Counted from the stretch's first letter, positions 32,076-40,923 are shown. The stretch is DNA of 64,000 nucleotides from Bin52 sp965213935 (GCA_965213935.1 CBDCAO010000011.1:248001-312000); one strand, 5' to 3'. A program made the numbers and translations. The notes: generated by a model from the sequence alone, not told the origin.

Positions 32076-33593
32076 TCAGGTCGTTGCCGCGCGCGGCATC
32101 CGCACGAAGGCAATCAGCGGAATGATCGCGAACGCGGTTATCGCATAGAGATAGAAGGCGTTGATGTATCCGATCATCTCGGACTGTCGGGCGATTTCGC
32201 CCGACAGCCGGGCCAGTCCCTCGGCTGTCTGCGGCGCGCTGATCCCCTTCAGTGCCATGATGGTGTTGCTCTCGCCGAAGATCGAAACGTAGCGGGTCAG
32301 ATCGGAGTAGTTGGCCGTGGTCGAGCGCACGACCAGGGCAACGGTGATCGAGATCGAGATCGAACTGCCGATGTTGCGGACCAGGTGGAAGAAGGCGCTG
32401 CCCTCGTTCAGCCGCGACTTGTCGAGCGTCGAGAAGGTGATCAGCGTCAACGGTACCCAGACGAAGCCGACGCCGAAGCCAGCCAGCAGGTTGGTCCACG
32501 CGAGCTCGAAGGCCGACAGGTTGATGTCGAAGGCGCCCATGTACCATCCACCTATCCCCTGCAGCAGGAATCCGATGGCGAGCAGGAGGCGGGGATCGAA
32601 CCTGCGGTTGATGAACACCATCAGCGTCGATCCGGCCAGTGTTCCGAGACCGCGCAACGCAAGATAGAGCCCGACGATGTCCTCGGGGTAGTTCTGCAGC
32701 TTCTGCATCATCGGCGGATAGAGGACGAGGGGAGTCCACAGGATGGCACCGAACAGTGCCGCGATGGCAAGCCCGAGCGCGTAGTTGCGGTCGCGAAGAA
32801 TGCCGGGGTCGAAGAACGGATTCCGGGTGGTCAGCGTGTGGACGCAGAAGATGTAGAAGGCTCCGACGGCGACGATTGCCTCGATGATGATCTCGGTGGA
32901 CTCGAACCAGTCGAGCCGCTGCCCGCGGTCCAGCATCAGTTGCAGCGCGGCGATGGCGATCGACAGCGATGCCAGCCCGGTCCAGTCGAGGCTGAACCGG
33001 GTTGCCCGGCGGCGGTCCTGGATCACGGCCACGATGAGCACGCTCGCCAGCACGCCGAACGGGATGAGCAGGAAGAACACCCACCGCCAGCCGTAGGCAT
33101 CCGAAAGGTATCCGCCGACGGTAGGGCCGATGATCGGGCCGAACACCACGCCCATTCCGAAGAACGACGTGGCGGTGCCGTGTTCCTCCTGCGGGAAGAT
33201 GTCGAGAATGGCGGCCATGCAGATCGGAACCAGCGGCGCCCCGAACCCGCCCTGGAAGATGCGGCAGACGATCAGTTGCTCGAGGTTCTGCGCCATGCCG
33301 CAGCCGGCCGACGCCACCGTGAAGCCGATGGCGCAGGCCAGCATCAGCGAGCGGCGGCTGAAGGTCGAGGCGAGCCAGCCCGAGGCCGGGGTCACCACCG
33401 CGGTCGCAACGATGTTGAAGGTGACCACGAGCGCGATCTGGTCGACCGTGGCGGCGAAGGTTCCCTGCATCTTCGGCAGCGCCACGTTGGCGATCATCAC
33501 CGTCATCGTGTAGAGCATGGTGACGAAGGTGAGCGTGGCCAGCACGATGTAGCGTTGGACCGCGCTGACCGGCTGATGGCCGTCCCCGGTCAT
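32076..33593 (-). CDS. MFS multidrug exporter, DHA2 (EmrB/QacA) family
   Basis: Inner-membrane proton antiporter, 505 residues, with the 14 hydrophobic segments of the DHA2 branch. Motif A-like (SGWLASTFSRRSLMLACA), motif C-like GMGVVFGPIIGPTVGGYLSD, and GYLSDAYGWRWVFFLLIPFG are clear. EmrB-type pumps usually pair with an EmrA adaptor and an outer-membrane channel; neither is adjacent, so it may work alone. It is divergent from the dienelactone hydrolase gene with 35 bases between starts, which may therefore share a control region. Confidence 0.92.
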   Translation of the reverse strand: MTGDGHQPVSAVQRYIVLATLTFVTMLYTMTVMIANVALPKMQGTFAATVDQIALVVTFNIVATAVVTPASGWLASTFSRRSLMLACAIGFTVASAGCGMAQNLEQLIVCRIFQGGFGAPLVPICMAAILDIFPQEEHGTATSFFGMGVVFGPIIGPTVGGYLSDAYGWRWVFFLLIPFGVLASVLIVAVIQDRRRATRFSLDWTGLASLSIAIAALQLMLDRGQRLDWFESTEIIIEAIVAVGAFYIFCVHTLTTRNPFFDPGILRDRNYALGLAIAALFGAILWTPLVLYPPMMQKLQNYPEDIVGLYLALRGLGTLAGSTLMVFINRRFDPRLLLAIGFLLQGIGGWYMGAFDINLSAFELAWTNLLAGFGVGFVWVPLTLITFSTLDKSRLNEGSAFFHLVRNIGSSISISITVALVVRSTTANYSDLTRYVSIFGESNTIMALKGISAPQTAEGLARLSGEIARQSEMIGYINAFYLYAITAFAIIPLIAFVRMPRAATT

Positions 33594-33628
33594 GACCGGG
33601 CCGCGGCTGCGGGACTGGGAGAACGACC

Positions 33629-34369
33629 GTGAAGGAAGATGTCGTCGATATCGGGACCCCGGACGGGCAGATGGAAACCTTCCTGTGCAGACCGGAACGC
33701 GGCGGTCCGCGTCCGCTGGTCCTGTTCCTGATGGATGCGCCGGGCATTCGCGAGGAACTGCGCGACATGGCGCGCAGGCTTGCGACCATCGGCTACTTCG
33801 TCATGTTGCCGAACCTCTACTACCGTGCCGGGAGGGATACCACATACGGACCCGACGTTCTCGAGCACGGCAGTGCCGAGCACGCGCGCATGCGCGCGGT
33901 ACGCACGAAGATGACCATTCCGCCGGTGATGGCGGACATGGGCGCCATGCTGGCGTTCGCCGAGCGCTCGGGCGAGGCCGCACCGGGGCCCGTCGGGGTG
34001 CACGGCTACTGCATGAGCGGGCCCTATGCGCTTGCAGCCGCGGCACGCTACCCGGACAGGATCGGGGCCGCCGCGTCCTTCTACGGAACCTGGCTGGTGA
34101 GCGACGCCGAGGAAAGCCCGCACCTCACCCTGGGAGCGGCGCGCGGCGAACTCTACATCTCCTGTGCGGAGCATGATGACCTCGCACCGCTCGACATGGT
34201 GTCCGAACTCCAGGCACTGTTCGATGTGTCGGGGAATCCGGGGGAAATCGAGATCCATCCGGGAGTTCATCACGGGTTCGCGTTTCCCGAACGGTGGTGC
34301 TACGACAAGCCGGCTGCCGAACGGCACTGGGAGCGGCTGATCGCGTTGTACCGGCGCCGTCTTGGCTGA
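33629..34369 (+). CDS. Dienelactone hydrolase family protein
   Basis: Alpha/beta hydrolase of 246 residues. The Cys nucleophile lies in VHGYCMSGPYAL (about C129), the acid in ISCAEHDDLAP, and the His in GVHHGFAF, the triad order of dienelactone hydrolases. VLFLMDAPGIREELRDMARR forms the oxyanion region. The start is GTG with GGGAGAACG upstream. It might hydrolyse an ester or lactone; a defined muconolactone pathway is absent, so the substrate is open. Confidence 0.9.
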   Translation: MKEDVVDIGTPDGQMETFLCRPERGGPRPLVLFLMDAPGIREELRDMARRLATIGYFVMLPNLYYRAGRDTTYGPDVLEHGSAEHARMRAVRTKMTIPPVMADMGAMLAFAERSGEAAPGPVGVHGYCMSGPYALAAAARYPDRIGAAASFYGTWLVSDAEESPHLTLGAARGELYISCAEHDDLAPLDMVSELQALFDVSGNPGEIEIHPGVHHGFAFPERWCYDKPAAERHWERLIALYRRRLG

Positions 34370-34458
34370 CAGGTCCAGGATGCCGCCCGGTCGTGGGTGG
34401 AGTATAGGCCCGCGCCCTTCGGCAGGGAAATGCCTTGGACAGTGAACAGGAGCGCGAG

Positions 34459-35916
34459 ATGAAGGTCTTTATTGCCTGTCTCGGAACCGAGACCAACACC
34501 TTCTCCTCGTTGCCGACAGGCATCCGGACCTTCGAGGACACCATGGTGTACAGGGGCGACGCAACCAGCCGTCCCGCCACCACCTTCAGCCTGCCGTTGC
34601 ACGTCTGGCGCCGGGCAACCGAGGAACAGCAGGGCCAGGTCATCGAGAGCCTGGCCGCCTTCGCCCAGCCGGCCGGTCTGACGGTGCGGACCGTCTACGA
34701 GGGGTTCCGCGACGAGATCCTCGCCGACCTGCGCGCCGCGCTGCCGGTCGACATCGTGCTGCTGTCGATGCACGGTGCGATGACGGCTGAAGGCTACGAC
34801 GACTGCGAGGGCGACCTGCTTGCCCGGGTGCGGGAGATCACCGGTCCCGATACCGTGATCGGTGGCGAACTCGACCTGCACTGCTCCGTCACGCCGGAGA
34901 TGGTGCAAAACGCGGACGCGCTCGTGCTGTTCAAGGAATACCCGCATGTCGACGTAGGCGAGCGTGCCGGAGAGCTGTTCCGGATCTGCCTTGGCGCCCA
35001 CCAGAAGCAGGTGCGTCCGGTCATGGCGCTGCATGACTGCCGGATGATCAACATGTGGCGCACGCCGGTCGAGCCGATGCGCTCGGTGGTCGCCGACATG
35101 AAGGCGGCCGAAGGCGGCGACGGGATCCTGTCGGTTTCGTTTGCGCACGGTTTCCCGTGGCAGGATGTTCCGCGGACTTCGGCCAAGGTGCTGGTCATTG
35201 CCGATGGAGACGTGGAGCGTGCGTCCGCAACGGCGCGTGGCTTCGGCAAGAGGATCTGGGACCTGCGGCACGAAACCCTGCAGGAAACGCGTGACATCGA
35301 CGAGGCGCTCGACCTGATCGAGGCCGGTCCCGGCCCCGTGGTCGCGGCGGACGTGGCCGACAATGCTGGCGGCGGGGCGCCGTCGGACTCGACCTTCATC
35401 CTTGCGCGCATGCTCGAACGCGGCACCAGCGGCGTGCTGTCGGGGTACTACTGGGACCCGGTTGCGGTGCGCTTCTGCGAGGAGGCGGGCGAGGGGGCGA
35501 CACTCGCGATCCGCATCGGAGGCAAGTGCGGACCGGACTCCGGCAACCCGGTCGATCTGACCGTGTTCGTGAAGCGCATCCTGCACGGCGCGCGGCAGAC
35601 CTTCGGCGATGCCAGCATGGGCATGGGAACCGCAGTCTGGCTCGCCACGGAGTCCGGGATCGACCTGATCCTGACCTCGACCCGTACCCAGGTCTTCCAT
35701 CCCGACGGCATGACGGCGCTCGGCATCCGTCCCGCCGACTACAGGGGCATCGTCGTCAAGTCGACCCAGCATTTCTACGCGGGCTTCGCACCGATCGCTT
35801 CGAAGGTGCTCTACGTGTCGGCGCCGGGCGCCATTCCGCCCGACTTCGCGGCCATCCCCTACGATCGGTTCGACGAGCCCTACTGGCCGCGGGTCGAGGA
35901 TCCGCACGGAGACTGA
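34459..35916 (+). CDS. M81 family metallopeptidase (MlrC-like)
   Basis: A 485-residue M81 (microcystinase C) family protein. It starts KVFIACLGTETNTFSSLPTG, then VDIVLLSMHGAMTAEGYDDC, GELDLHCSVTPEMVQNADAL and FKEYPHVDVGERA; the His and Asp of the MHGAM and DLHC blocks are the probable zinc ligands. The C-terminal domain begins VVAADVADNAGGGAPSDSTF. Members are common in catabolic clusters and probably cleave small amides; microcystin is not implied. The ATG at 34459 follows AGGAGC. Confidence 0.93.
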   Translation: MKVFIACLGTETNTFSSLPTGIRTFEDTMVYRGDATSRPATTFSLPLHVWRRATEEQQGQVIESLAAFAQPAGLTVRTVYEGFRDEILADLRAALPVDIVLLSMHGAMTAEGYDDCEGDLLARVREITGPDTVIGGELDLHCSVTPEMVQNADALVLFKEYPHVDVGERAGELFRICLGAHQKQVRPVMALHDCRMINMWRTPVEPMRSVVADMKAAEGGDGILSVSFAHGFPWQDVPRTSAKVLVIADGDVERASATARGFGKRIWDLRHETLQETRDIDEALDLIEAGPGPVVAADVADNAGGGAPSDSTFILARMLERGTSGVLSGYYWDPVAVRFCEEAGEGATLAIRIGGKCGPDSGNPVDLTVFVKRILHGARQTFGDASMGMGTAVWLATESGIDLILTSTRTQVFHPDGMTALGIRPADYRGIVVKSTQHFYAGFAPIASKVLYVSAPGAIPPDFAAIPYDRFDEPYWPRVEDPHGD

Positions 35917-35969
35917 CGGCCCGCTGTTCCACCGCCGCCGGCAGGCCTTGCCGCACGTCCCGCCCCGGG

Positions 35970-36176
35970 CCCCGGGTCGACGCGCTCGGCCGCGTCCTCA
36001 GTGTGGCAGGTGAAATCGGCCTCAAGCTGGTCATGCTGGATGTGATCGACGATGGCGGGAACGAGGCCCTTGAGCGCCGCATGGCCTTCTACCGGCGTCT
36101 CGGCGTCAGGAGCTTTCAGGACCGTCCGGAACGCATGTTCATCTCCATGGGCACGGGTCCGGGCCATGTTCAGTGA
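35970..36176 (+). pseudogene. C-terminal remnant of a GNAT acetyltransferase (toxin-like)
   Basis: About 65 codons in one frame match the end of GNAT acetyltransferases of the TacT-like toxin group: RVDALGRVLSVAGEIGLKLV, then AFYRRLGVRSF and DRPERMFISM. The acetyl-CoA-binding part and the N-terminus are missing, no start codon fits, and no DUF1778-type antitoxin lies upstream. It is a relic at the left border of the accessory island, adjoining the transposase remnant. Confidence 0.55.
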
Positions 36177-36580
36177 GGAATAGCCATGACGGGTTCCGTA
36201 CCGCGCAATCCATGCCTGGCAGACGCCCGAAGGGGGAAGCAGCGCGAACCCGCTGCGGCGGCATCGAGCGCTTTGACGCACACAGCATCCGATCGCGGGG
36301 AAGCGCGGCCCTCATCCGCGAACGGCTTGCGCAGCTCGGGGCCGAACAGGCGGCCCTCGAGCTACGTCTCGCCGAAGCTGCAAATAAAGTGCTTGTTACA
36401 CAGAGAATGAAGCGCTCCGGAATGCGATGGCGCATCCAGGGCGGGCAGGTCGTGCTCACCGTCCGAGCCCTGCTCAAATCCGGCCGCTTCGAGAGCGCCT
36501 GGAAGACCATGATCGGCGAGGACGCCGCTCCGGCCAACGACAACACCAGCCTGAATCACGCCCGGGCGCTGGCTGCCTGA
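36173..36580 (+). pseudogene. Chimeric ORF ending in an ISKra4-type transposase C-terminus
   Basis: The last 60 codons match the C-terminus of ISKra4-type transposases: EAANKVLVTQRMKRSGMRW, then GQVVLTVRALLKSGRFESAW. The upstream part (about residues 40-67, ALIRERLAQLGAEQAALELR) is a charged coiled-coil segment like the zinc-ribbon tail of serine recombinases, so two remnants seem joined near codon 68. Its 3' end lies inside the truncated TIR gene, and the TIR homology ends exactly where this begins (36580), so this element probably cut the TIR gene. Confidence 0.6.
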
Positions 36581-36954
36581 AAAAAATACAGGAAAGGGGC
36601 TTCGAACCGCTCCATGCGCAATGGAATGATGAAGGCGCTGTCTCCGATCTTGCGGGCGACCTCGGACGCGATCTGAATCTCATTGCGTACGCCCTGTTTG
36701 TCGACTGCGCGCGGGTTGGCGACGAGAAGCATCTTGCAGGCGCGTTCACGCAGAGTGTTCTCCAGCTTGCGTTGCCAGTCGGCACCGCCTTTGATCCGGA
36801 GCACATCGGCCCAAACCTCGTAGCCCATGGCGGAAAGCTTCGCTCCCAACCAGATCGTGAACGCATTGTCCTCTGGGGCGGCGTGGCTGATGAAAAGAAC
36901 TTCGCGGGGATCAATCCCTGGTTCCGGTCGTTTGCTTGAGAACTGCGAAGTCAC
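36556..36954 (-). pseudogene. TIR-domain protein, C-terminally truncated
   Basis: A 132-residue protein, nearly all TIR domain: REVLFISHAAPEDNAFTIWL (first strand and loop), AMGYEVWADVLRIKGGADWQ, then QRKLENTLRERACKMLLVAN, where the Glu of LENTL is placed like the NADase catalytic Glu. Similarity breaks at FEAPFLYFF, where a run of seven T bases is followed by transposase-remnant DNA, so the last part of the TIR fold and any sensing domain are lost. It starts at GTG 36954, overlapping the AbiEii stop, with GGAGG upstream. Before truncation it was probably the third gene of a defence operon. Confidence 0.75.
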
Positions 36955-37862
36955 GGGGCAGCCTCCATGGGCATCCAGGGGCCTCCGGGAGGCCATGATG
37001 CAATCTCTGTGTGAGCCAGCACGGGCAGCAGGAAAGTGCGCAGATCATTGATGACCTGGACGAGTGATGCTGGTGCTATTGCAAGCCGGTCGCGCGCCAG
37101 GAAAGCCTGCCACTGGGCGTCCTTCTCAAGGGCAAAACCATCACTGAGGCCGACAGGCACTTTTTCGGGCAAGAGGGTTCGGCGACGCTGGAAGGTCCGA
37201 CGGACGGCTTTCGCCAGGTTGTCGCCTTCGAACGGGATTGTCTGCGCGATCGTCCAGAGGTCGTAGAAATCCTTCATGCGGCTGTTCGCGATGCCGAGCG
37301 AGATGATCGCTTCGGTCTTCTCGGCGATGACGGTTTCAGGCGGATAGGCACGCAGGATGGGCGCGGGCGCGTCGAGAAGGGCGGGGTATTCGATCTCGAT
37401 TGGCTCAGGCGTGATCACGTCGCCGAAACCGACGTCGATCTGGATAGGCAGACGCGCTCCGGCGATGGTTGCGCCGGTTCTGACGCGCGCACCGGGATAG
37501 TCGTCTTCGCCGCGGATTGGAGCGGCTTCGACACCCGCAACGTCGAAGATGACCCCGTCGTCAGGTACATCGACAGAGCAGATGGCGCGGATGCTCGCCG
37601 CAACTATTGCGGGATCGGGATCGCCATGACCCAGCAAGTCGAGGTCACGGGTCGGTCGGAAGGGATCGTCCTGCCAGATGGCGAAGAGCATCGCACCCTT
37701 CAAGACAAACCGCTCGCGCTGGTGGGAGACGCTGAGTCGGTAGAGCAGTCGCTCAAGCGCGTAACGCGTGAGCAATATCTGAAAATCGGTCTTTTCAACG
37801 CGGGCGCGTTGGAGAAGCCTGGCGCGCACAGAGGTGCCGATATTGCGAAGCTCACGCGCCAT
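36951..37862 (-). CDS. AbiEii/AbiGii-type nucleotidyltransferase toxin
   Basis: A 303-residue DUF1814 nucleotidyltransferase. The catalytic region reads FVLKGAMLFAIWQDDPFRPT followed by RDLDLLG with D73 and D75, then the third Asp in IQIDVGFGDV and Lys/Glu in ETVIAEKTEAIISLG. In type IV toxin-antitoxin systems AbiEii transfers nucleotides to tRNA and halts growth during phage infection. The first motif has Ala instead of the usual second Gly/Ser (KGAM), possibly a lineage variant. The ATG at 37862 overlaps the AbiEi stop by 11 bases; an in-frame ATG at 37883 is possible. Confidence 0.9.
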   Translation of the reverse strand: MARELRNIGTSVRARLLQRARVEKTDFQILLTRYALERLLYRLSVSHQRERFVLKGAMLFAIWQDDPFRPTRDLDLLGHGDPDPAIVAASIRAICSVDVPDDGVIFDVAGVEAAPIRGEDDYPGARVRTGATIAGARLPIQIDVGFGDVITPEPIEIEYPALLDAPAPILRAYPPETVIAEKTEAIISLGIANSRMKDFYDLWTIAQTIPFEGDNLAKAVRRTFQRRRTLLPEKVPVGLSDGFALEKDAQWQAFLARDRLAIAPASLVQVINDLRTFLLPVLAHTEIASWPPGGPWMPMEAAP

Positions 37863-38475
37863 CGGCCAGCATTGCTTCGACATAGGGCTGCATCACGGAC
37901 CAGACACGCACCGTGCGAGCGAATTCCCATAGCTGGTCGGGTGAGACGCGCCTGCTGCGGAGTCCTTCGCGGAGCCCTTCGAGCGCGATGTCGAGTCCAA
38001 TTTTGTTGCGATACCGGAAGGAGTCGACGATCGACTTAGCGGGTTCAAATATCGGGACCTCAATTCCCTCGATGAGATGCCGCCTCACCCCGCCCGCCAG
38101 GGCGTGGCTGCTGAACCGCACGAAGCGTATCGGGGGGTAATCGACCTTGGGCTTCCATCCGGTGCGATCAATGGCGACCCAGACGGTGGAGGGCATTTGT
38201 AGAGTCAGTTCGTGAAACTGCAGCGCGGATATCAGGCAGATCACGCCCTTTGGCACAAGAGCTGAGGCCTCCGCGAGGCTACGCCGGGCATCCGGAGTCG
38301 TGTCGGCCAGTTCGTAGAGGCCTCGGGCGACACGGACGACAGTCCCGTCCCGAACCAGCCGGGCGACGGTCTCGGGCCCGACCCCGGCGCCGCGTAGATC
38401 GGGCATGCGCACTAGTCCCCTCTGACCAAGAAGGTGCAGGGCCGTGTCGCGCTGATTGGCCGATGAATGTGACAT
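37852..38475 (-). CDS. AbiEi-type antitoxin/transcriptional regulator
   Basis: A 207-residue antitoxin. An N-terminal winged helix (about residues 10-58, LLGQRGLVRMPDLRGAGVGP then VARGLYELAD) is followed by a C-terminal domain with VICLISALQFHELTLQMPST and FEPAKSIVDSFRYRNKIGLD. AbiEi proteins repress their own promoter and, in type IV systems, counter the toxin without binding it. The ATG at 38475 was preferred to a TTG at 38496 because GTAGAG is placed before it and the domain starts soon after. AT-rich DNA lies upstream, unlike the rest of the window. Confidence 0.9.
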   Translation of the reverse strand: MSHSSANQRDTALHLLGQRGLVRMPDLRGAGVGPETVARLVRDGTVVRVARGLYELADTTPDARRSLAEASALVPKGVICLISALQFHELTLQMPSTVWVAIDRTGWKPKVDYPPIRFVRFSSHALAGGVRRHLIEGIEVPIFEPAKSIVDSFRYRNKIGLDIALEGLREGLRSRRVSPDQLWEFARTVRVWSVMQPYVEAMLADGA

Positions 38476-38520
38476 TAGCTCTACTTCTATACACAATAGC
38501 AGAGGTTATATCACAACCAC
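38476..38520 (-). promoter_or_regulatory. AT-rich control region of the AbiE operon
   Basis: Compared with the GC-rich surroundings this 45-base stretch is AT-rich. On the minus strand TTGTGA and TGTATA lie 17 bases apart, a weak -35/-10 pair. GGTTNTNATATAACC-like symmetry at 38504-38518 (arms GGTT/AACC) overlaps it and could be an AbiEi operator. This is pattern only; no experiment or comparison supports it here. Confidence 0.3.
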
Positions 38521-38702
38521 GACGAAAACCCCAACGCCTTTTGCACAAGGGAACAGATAGATCTTGGAAGCACGCCGCTATCCACCTGGTCGAGGTCATG
38601 CATGCGATCAAGGACGAGTTCTAGGCATACGGCTAGCCTCCTATGCCGGCCGTACCGAGGCATCGGGCTGACCTTCCCCGGCGACGACGAAAACCGTGCC
38701 GG

Positions 38703-38759
38703 GCGAAAGTTGTCTGGCGCGAGGGGCAGTGGAGCATCCGTATCAACGACCGATGGCGG
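38703..38759 (+). pseudogene. Fragment of a HigB-type (RelE/ParE) toxin
   Basis: Nineteen codons in one frame read VVWREGQWSIRINDRWR, the conserved middle of HigB-like toxins (GQWSIRINDQWR). Nothing before or after belongs to a toxin: the frame runs directly into the RhuM-like segment in a different frame. It is a short relic of a toxin-antitoxin locus. Confidence 0.5.
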
Positions 38760-39103
38760 AGGTGTTCGACAGCACACCGGAGAACGTGCTGATGCACCTG
38801 CGCAACATATTCGCCAGCGGAGAGCTGGAGACAGAGGCAACCACTAAGGAATTCTTAGCAGTTCGAACCGAGGGCAAACGCAGGGTCCAGCGCCGACTGA
38901 AGCACTGCAATCTCGACGCCGTCATCTCGGTCGGCTACCGCGTCAATACCAGGCGCGGCGTGCGATTCCGCCAATGGGCCACCCGGATGCTGCACGGCCA
39001 ACTGGTGCGCGGTTTTACCCTGGACGAGCGCCGGCTGGCCGAGCGCGGCCTGCGGGAAGCGAGGGAGACCCTCGACCTGCGGCTGGTCCGCTACACGCAC
39101 TGA
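38753..39103 (+). pseudogene. RhuM-family protein fragment
   Basis: About 115 codons match the N-terminal domain of RhuM proteins: MAEVFDSTPENVLMHLRNIF, TKEFLAVRTEGKRRVQRRL, NLDAVISVGYRVNTRRGVRF then RQWATRML, and LDERRLAERGLREARETLDL. The residues before MAEVF (normally the DNA-binding start) are replaced by the HigB fragment, and it stops at RYTH, where the normal protein continues. Adjacent transposase DNA suggests element-driven joining. RhuM homologues occur in mobile islands; their function is unclear. Confidence 0.65.
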
Positions 39104-39587
39104 GACAGCGAATGCGTCCTCACCACCACTCTCGCAGACACCGGCACATACACGCTCGACGATTTGTCCGACCTCTACCACGGACGCTGGGGCATCGAAG
39201 AGCTGTTCCGGATCTCCAAGACGGTCATCGCGGTGGACGAGTTCCACAGCCGCACCGAGCGGGGCATCCGCCAAGGAGCTGTACGCCCGCTTCAACCTGA
39301 TCGCCATGACCCGCCTGCTCTCGAACCGCGGCGACGGCTTCCTGGAGGACAGGCGCGAGACCGGCGCGGAGAAAATGACGGTCAACTTCAAGAACGCGCT
39401 GGCAATCATGGCGGCGAACCTGGAGGCGTTGGTGCTGGTGCGCGCCGCGGTCCTCGCCGAAACCGTGACATGGATGGCGCAGCGAACCCTCGCGGTGCGC
39501 CGCCGGTTGCGACCGGGGCGGCTGTACCCGAGGAGATCGAGGAAGCCGATCAACAAGTGGATCAAAAGGAGGCCCGCCACAGCGTGA
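39104..39587 (+). pseudogene. C-terminal remnant of an IS4-family transposase, frameshifted
   Basis: Two frames together give the end of an IS4-type DDE transposase: TLDDLSDLYHGRWGIEELFR with the catalytic Glu and the Y-x2-R-like block, then after a frameshift near 39275 ELYARFNLIAMTRLLSNR and GAEKMTVNFKNALAIMAANL. The first two thirds, including both catalytic Asp, are missing and replaced by the RhuM fragment. It cannot be functional. Its end lies about 75 bases before the ISAzo13 element. Confidence 0.7.
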
Positions 39588-39661
39588 CCCGGACGAGTGA
39601 GGGCCAACGCCGCAACCATCCGCCTCTAAGAGGTGCGACTCCTTAAAGACGCTCGCCAAAA

Positions 39662-40923
39662 TAGATTGTCTATTATTGCCGTGGGGTCAGGCTGTAGTTC
39701 CACTCGCCGTGGAAGGGGTCCCGGCGGATGGCGAGGCTCTCCATCTGATCGTCGGTGACCTTGACCCCGAGCGGATAGCTGTTGTCGTCGAGGTCTGAGC
39801 GTATGGTGAGGCCGGTTCCTGTGGTGGTGGCTGCGATCAGCTTGACGATCACCTGGTAGCTGACGAGAGGTCGCCCGCGCCAGTTCTGGGTGATGTGACA
39901 GAACATCCGGTGCTCGATCTTGTTCCACTTGCTGGTTCCGGGCGGGAAGTGGGCCACGGACACGGTCAAGGCGAGTTCATCGGCAAGCTTCTGGAGTTCG
40001 AGCTTCCACAGCCGGTTGCGGCTGCTGTTGGAGCCGCCGCCGTCGGCGGTGATCAGCAGGCGTCTGGCATCGGGGTAGAGCGGGCGTCCCATTTGCCGCC
40101 ACCAGCGGCACAGGGTCTCGACGGCGACGGTTGCCGTGTCGTGATCGATGCCGACGCTGACCCAGCCGGTGTTGGCGGTGAGGTCGTACACCCCGTAGAG
40201 GATGGCCTTGCCCAGGTCCGGATCGGGGAAGTCATGCACATTGACGGCCTCGGGCTCGCCCCTGGGGCGCCATTCCCGACCGCCATTGCGGTACGGACCA
40301 ACGAGTTCCTTCTTCTTCGTGTCGACCGACACCGCGGGCTGGCCCAGCCTCTGGAAGGCGCGCACCCGGCGGTCGATGCGGCGGAACTGCGCGTCCCGGT
40401 CCGGGTGCTGGCGGCCTTCCAGCGTCTTGCGGTTGGCCTGAAGACTGTATCCCAGATCATGCAGCAGCCGGTTCACCGTGCGCTCGCTGACCGGGTGGCC
40501 CTCACCCGTGAGCCGGTCGGCCAGCCGTGCGGCGCTGTTGCACGTCCAGCGCAGCGGGCTCTCCGGATCACCGCGCGTCACCGGCTCAAGCTGGCGCTCC
40601 AGCGCCGCCACAAGCTCCGGGTCCAGGTCCGTCACCCGCTTGCGCCCGCCACCCGGTCGACGCAAACGCCCCGAGGGCGCCTCGCCCGGGGCTTCGGTGA
40701 CCACGCCCGACGAGAGTTCCTTCAGCCCGGCACGAACGGTGCCGCGCGACATCCCTGTCGCCTCGGCCACCCGGGCGATGCCCCCGCGCCCGATCGCACG
40801 GGCTTCCGTGGCCGCCCACAGGCGCCGGGCCCGTTCATCCAGAACCGGGCGCAGCACCACAAATTTGGAGTGCAGCATGTCAACCATACCATCCATGGTT
40901 GCATGACTAGCAAATCCAATCTA
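39662..40923 (-). mobile_element. ISAzo13-family insertion sequence, apparently complete
   Basis: A 1.26-kb element around one intact transposase gene. TAGATTG at 39662-39668 and its complement CAATCTA at 40917-40923 are plausible short terminal inverted repeats; beyond 7 bases only scattered matches continue, so the exact ends are uncertain. No clear target duplication is seen beyond AA on both sides. It sits between the IS4 relic and the Xre/RES locus. Confidence 0.55.
39673..40896 (-). CDS. ISAzo13 family transposase
   Basis: Intact transposase of 407 residues. An N-terminal helix-turn-helix includes IARVAEATGMSRGTVRAGLK near 41-60. The DDE catalytic region follows: Asp in SVDTKKKELVG, Asp in LLITADGGGSNSSRN, and Glu in SKWNKIEHRMFCHI, all in family spacing. 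No stop or shift interrupts it, so the element may still move. It starts at ATG 40896, about 20 bases inside the putative right end. Confidence 0.92.
   Translation of the reverse strand: MDGMVDMLHSKFVVLRPVLDERARRLWAATEARAIGRGGIARVAEATGMSRGTVRAGLKELSSGVVTEAPGEAPSGRLRRPGGGRKRVTDLDPELVAALERQLEPVTRGDPESPLRWTCNSAARLADRLTGEGHPVSERTVNRLLHDLGYSLQANRKTLEGRQHPDRDAQFRRIDRRVRAFQRLGQPAVSVDTKKKELVGPYRNGGREWRPRGEPEAVNVHDFPDPDLGKAILYGVYDLTANTGWVSVGIDHDTATVAVETLCRWWRQMGRPLYPDARRLLITADGGGSNSSRNRLWKLELQKLADELALTVSVAHFPPGTSKWNKIEHRMFCHITQNWRGRPLVSYQVIVKLIAATTTGTGLTIRSDLDDNSYPLGVKVTDDQMESLAIRRDPFHGEWNYSLTPRQ

Noticed and set aside
32049..32076. Bidirectional terminator between lpxB and the transporter gene
   Set aside because: The 26-base gap contains no stable hairpin with T tracts that I can see.
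30208..33789. A 1193-codon open frame on the minus strand
   Set aside because: It lies across lpxI, lpxB and the transporter gene, which are certain. The composition is that of an antisense frame.
38521..38700. Short frame ending in HAAIHLVEVMHAIKDEF near 38624
   Set aside because: Too short, no start or family similarity; the region between AbiE and the HigB relic appears non-coding.
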